Assembly: GCA_963791315.1 (NCBI GenBank) | Contig: CAWBRQ010000008.1 | Location: forward strand, 1-64,000 | Length of the DNA: 64,000 bases | Direction of reading: 5' to 3' | DNA from: JACCZX01 sp963791315 | GTDB lineage: Bacteria; Pseudomonadota; Gammaproteobacteria; Burkholderiales; Burkholderiaceae_F | Shown: positions 63,954-64,000 of the stretch, piece by piece | Position numbering within the stretch: the first letter of the stretch is position 1 | Layout of the letters: each line of letters begins with the position of its first letter | Program-made: the position numbers and the translations under genes | The notes under the pieces: generated by a model | Database searches by the model: none | Told to the model about the DNA's origin: nothing | What the model saw: the letters and a program-made list of their open reading frames with translations, nothing else

Positions 63954-64000
63954 CGGTGCCGAGTCTAAGCTCAAAGCTGCCGATCAACAACCGTGTTTGT

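Overview
The window reads as chromosomal DNA of a betaproteobacterium, most likely Burkholderiales-affiliated but not assignable to a genus from sequence alone. The evidence is gene order: PHP phosphatase–Sua5/YrdC–M50–trpS–methyltransferase–dapA–bamC; pyrG–kdsA–eno–ftsB; and rpsO–pnp–oligopeptidase–quinone oxidoreductase–tpiA–secG–tRNA-Leu–nuoABCDEFGHIJKLMN–Nudix. Genes are densely packed, with many 1–11 bp overlaps. There are no rRNAs, insertion sequences, prophage or CRISPR, one tRNA, and no gene-free stretch above about 230 bp.

Layout. 1–6.9 kb: housekeeping genes on the minus strand (bamC cut by the left edge). 7–13.4 kb: mixed genes, namely an acyl-CoA synthetase, two tandem paralogues of an unrecognised small protein, gamma-carbonic anhydrase, Hsp33, a DUF4382 lipoprotein, an acetyltransferase and a DUF1330 protein. 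13.4–19 kb: pyrG–kdsA–eno–ftsB with a COG4091/SAF oxidoreductase coupled to ftsB. 19–23.3 kb: a compact run of an HpaB-like protein, an isochorismatase fold, an acetyltransferase, an AlkB-like oxygenase and a glycerophosphodiesterase. 24–25.3 kb: a Xre/RES toxin–antitoxin pair with a palindromic operator. 25.3–30.6 kb: a cation efflux protein, the two subunits of a 3-oxoacid CoA-transferase, a fused SDR/thioesterase ORF and divergent ETF-ubiquinone oxidoreductase, which together suggest acyl-CoA or ketone-body use. 30.6–38.6 kb: a tight four-gene operon encoding a class III cyclase/STAND ATPase/TPR protein, a divergent cytochrome P450, a large membrane protein and a DyP-type peroxidase. This is the best candidate for an undescribed system. 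38.6–60.8 kb: Nudix, all 14 subunits of NADH dehydrogenase I, tRNA-Leu, secG, tpiA, pnp and rpsO. 60.9–64 kb: a branched-chain-amino-acid-type binding protein and leuA, preceded by a probable Leu-rich leader peptide.

Data quality. About 22 single-base frameshifts break otherwise intact genes, including essential ones (dapA, trpS, nuoH, nuoM). Several sit in short homopolymers and about a dozen fall in the first 5 kb. They look like consensus errors of a long-read or low-coverage assembly rather than pseudogenes. I give whole-gene coordinates across them and name each shift. All reading is by eye; no search was run.
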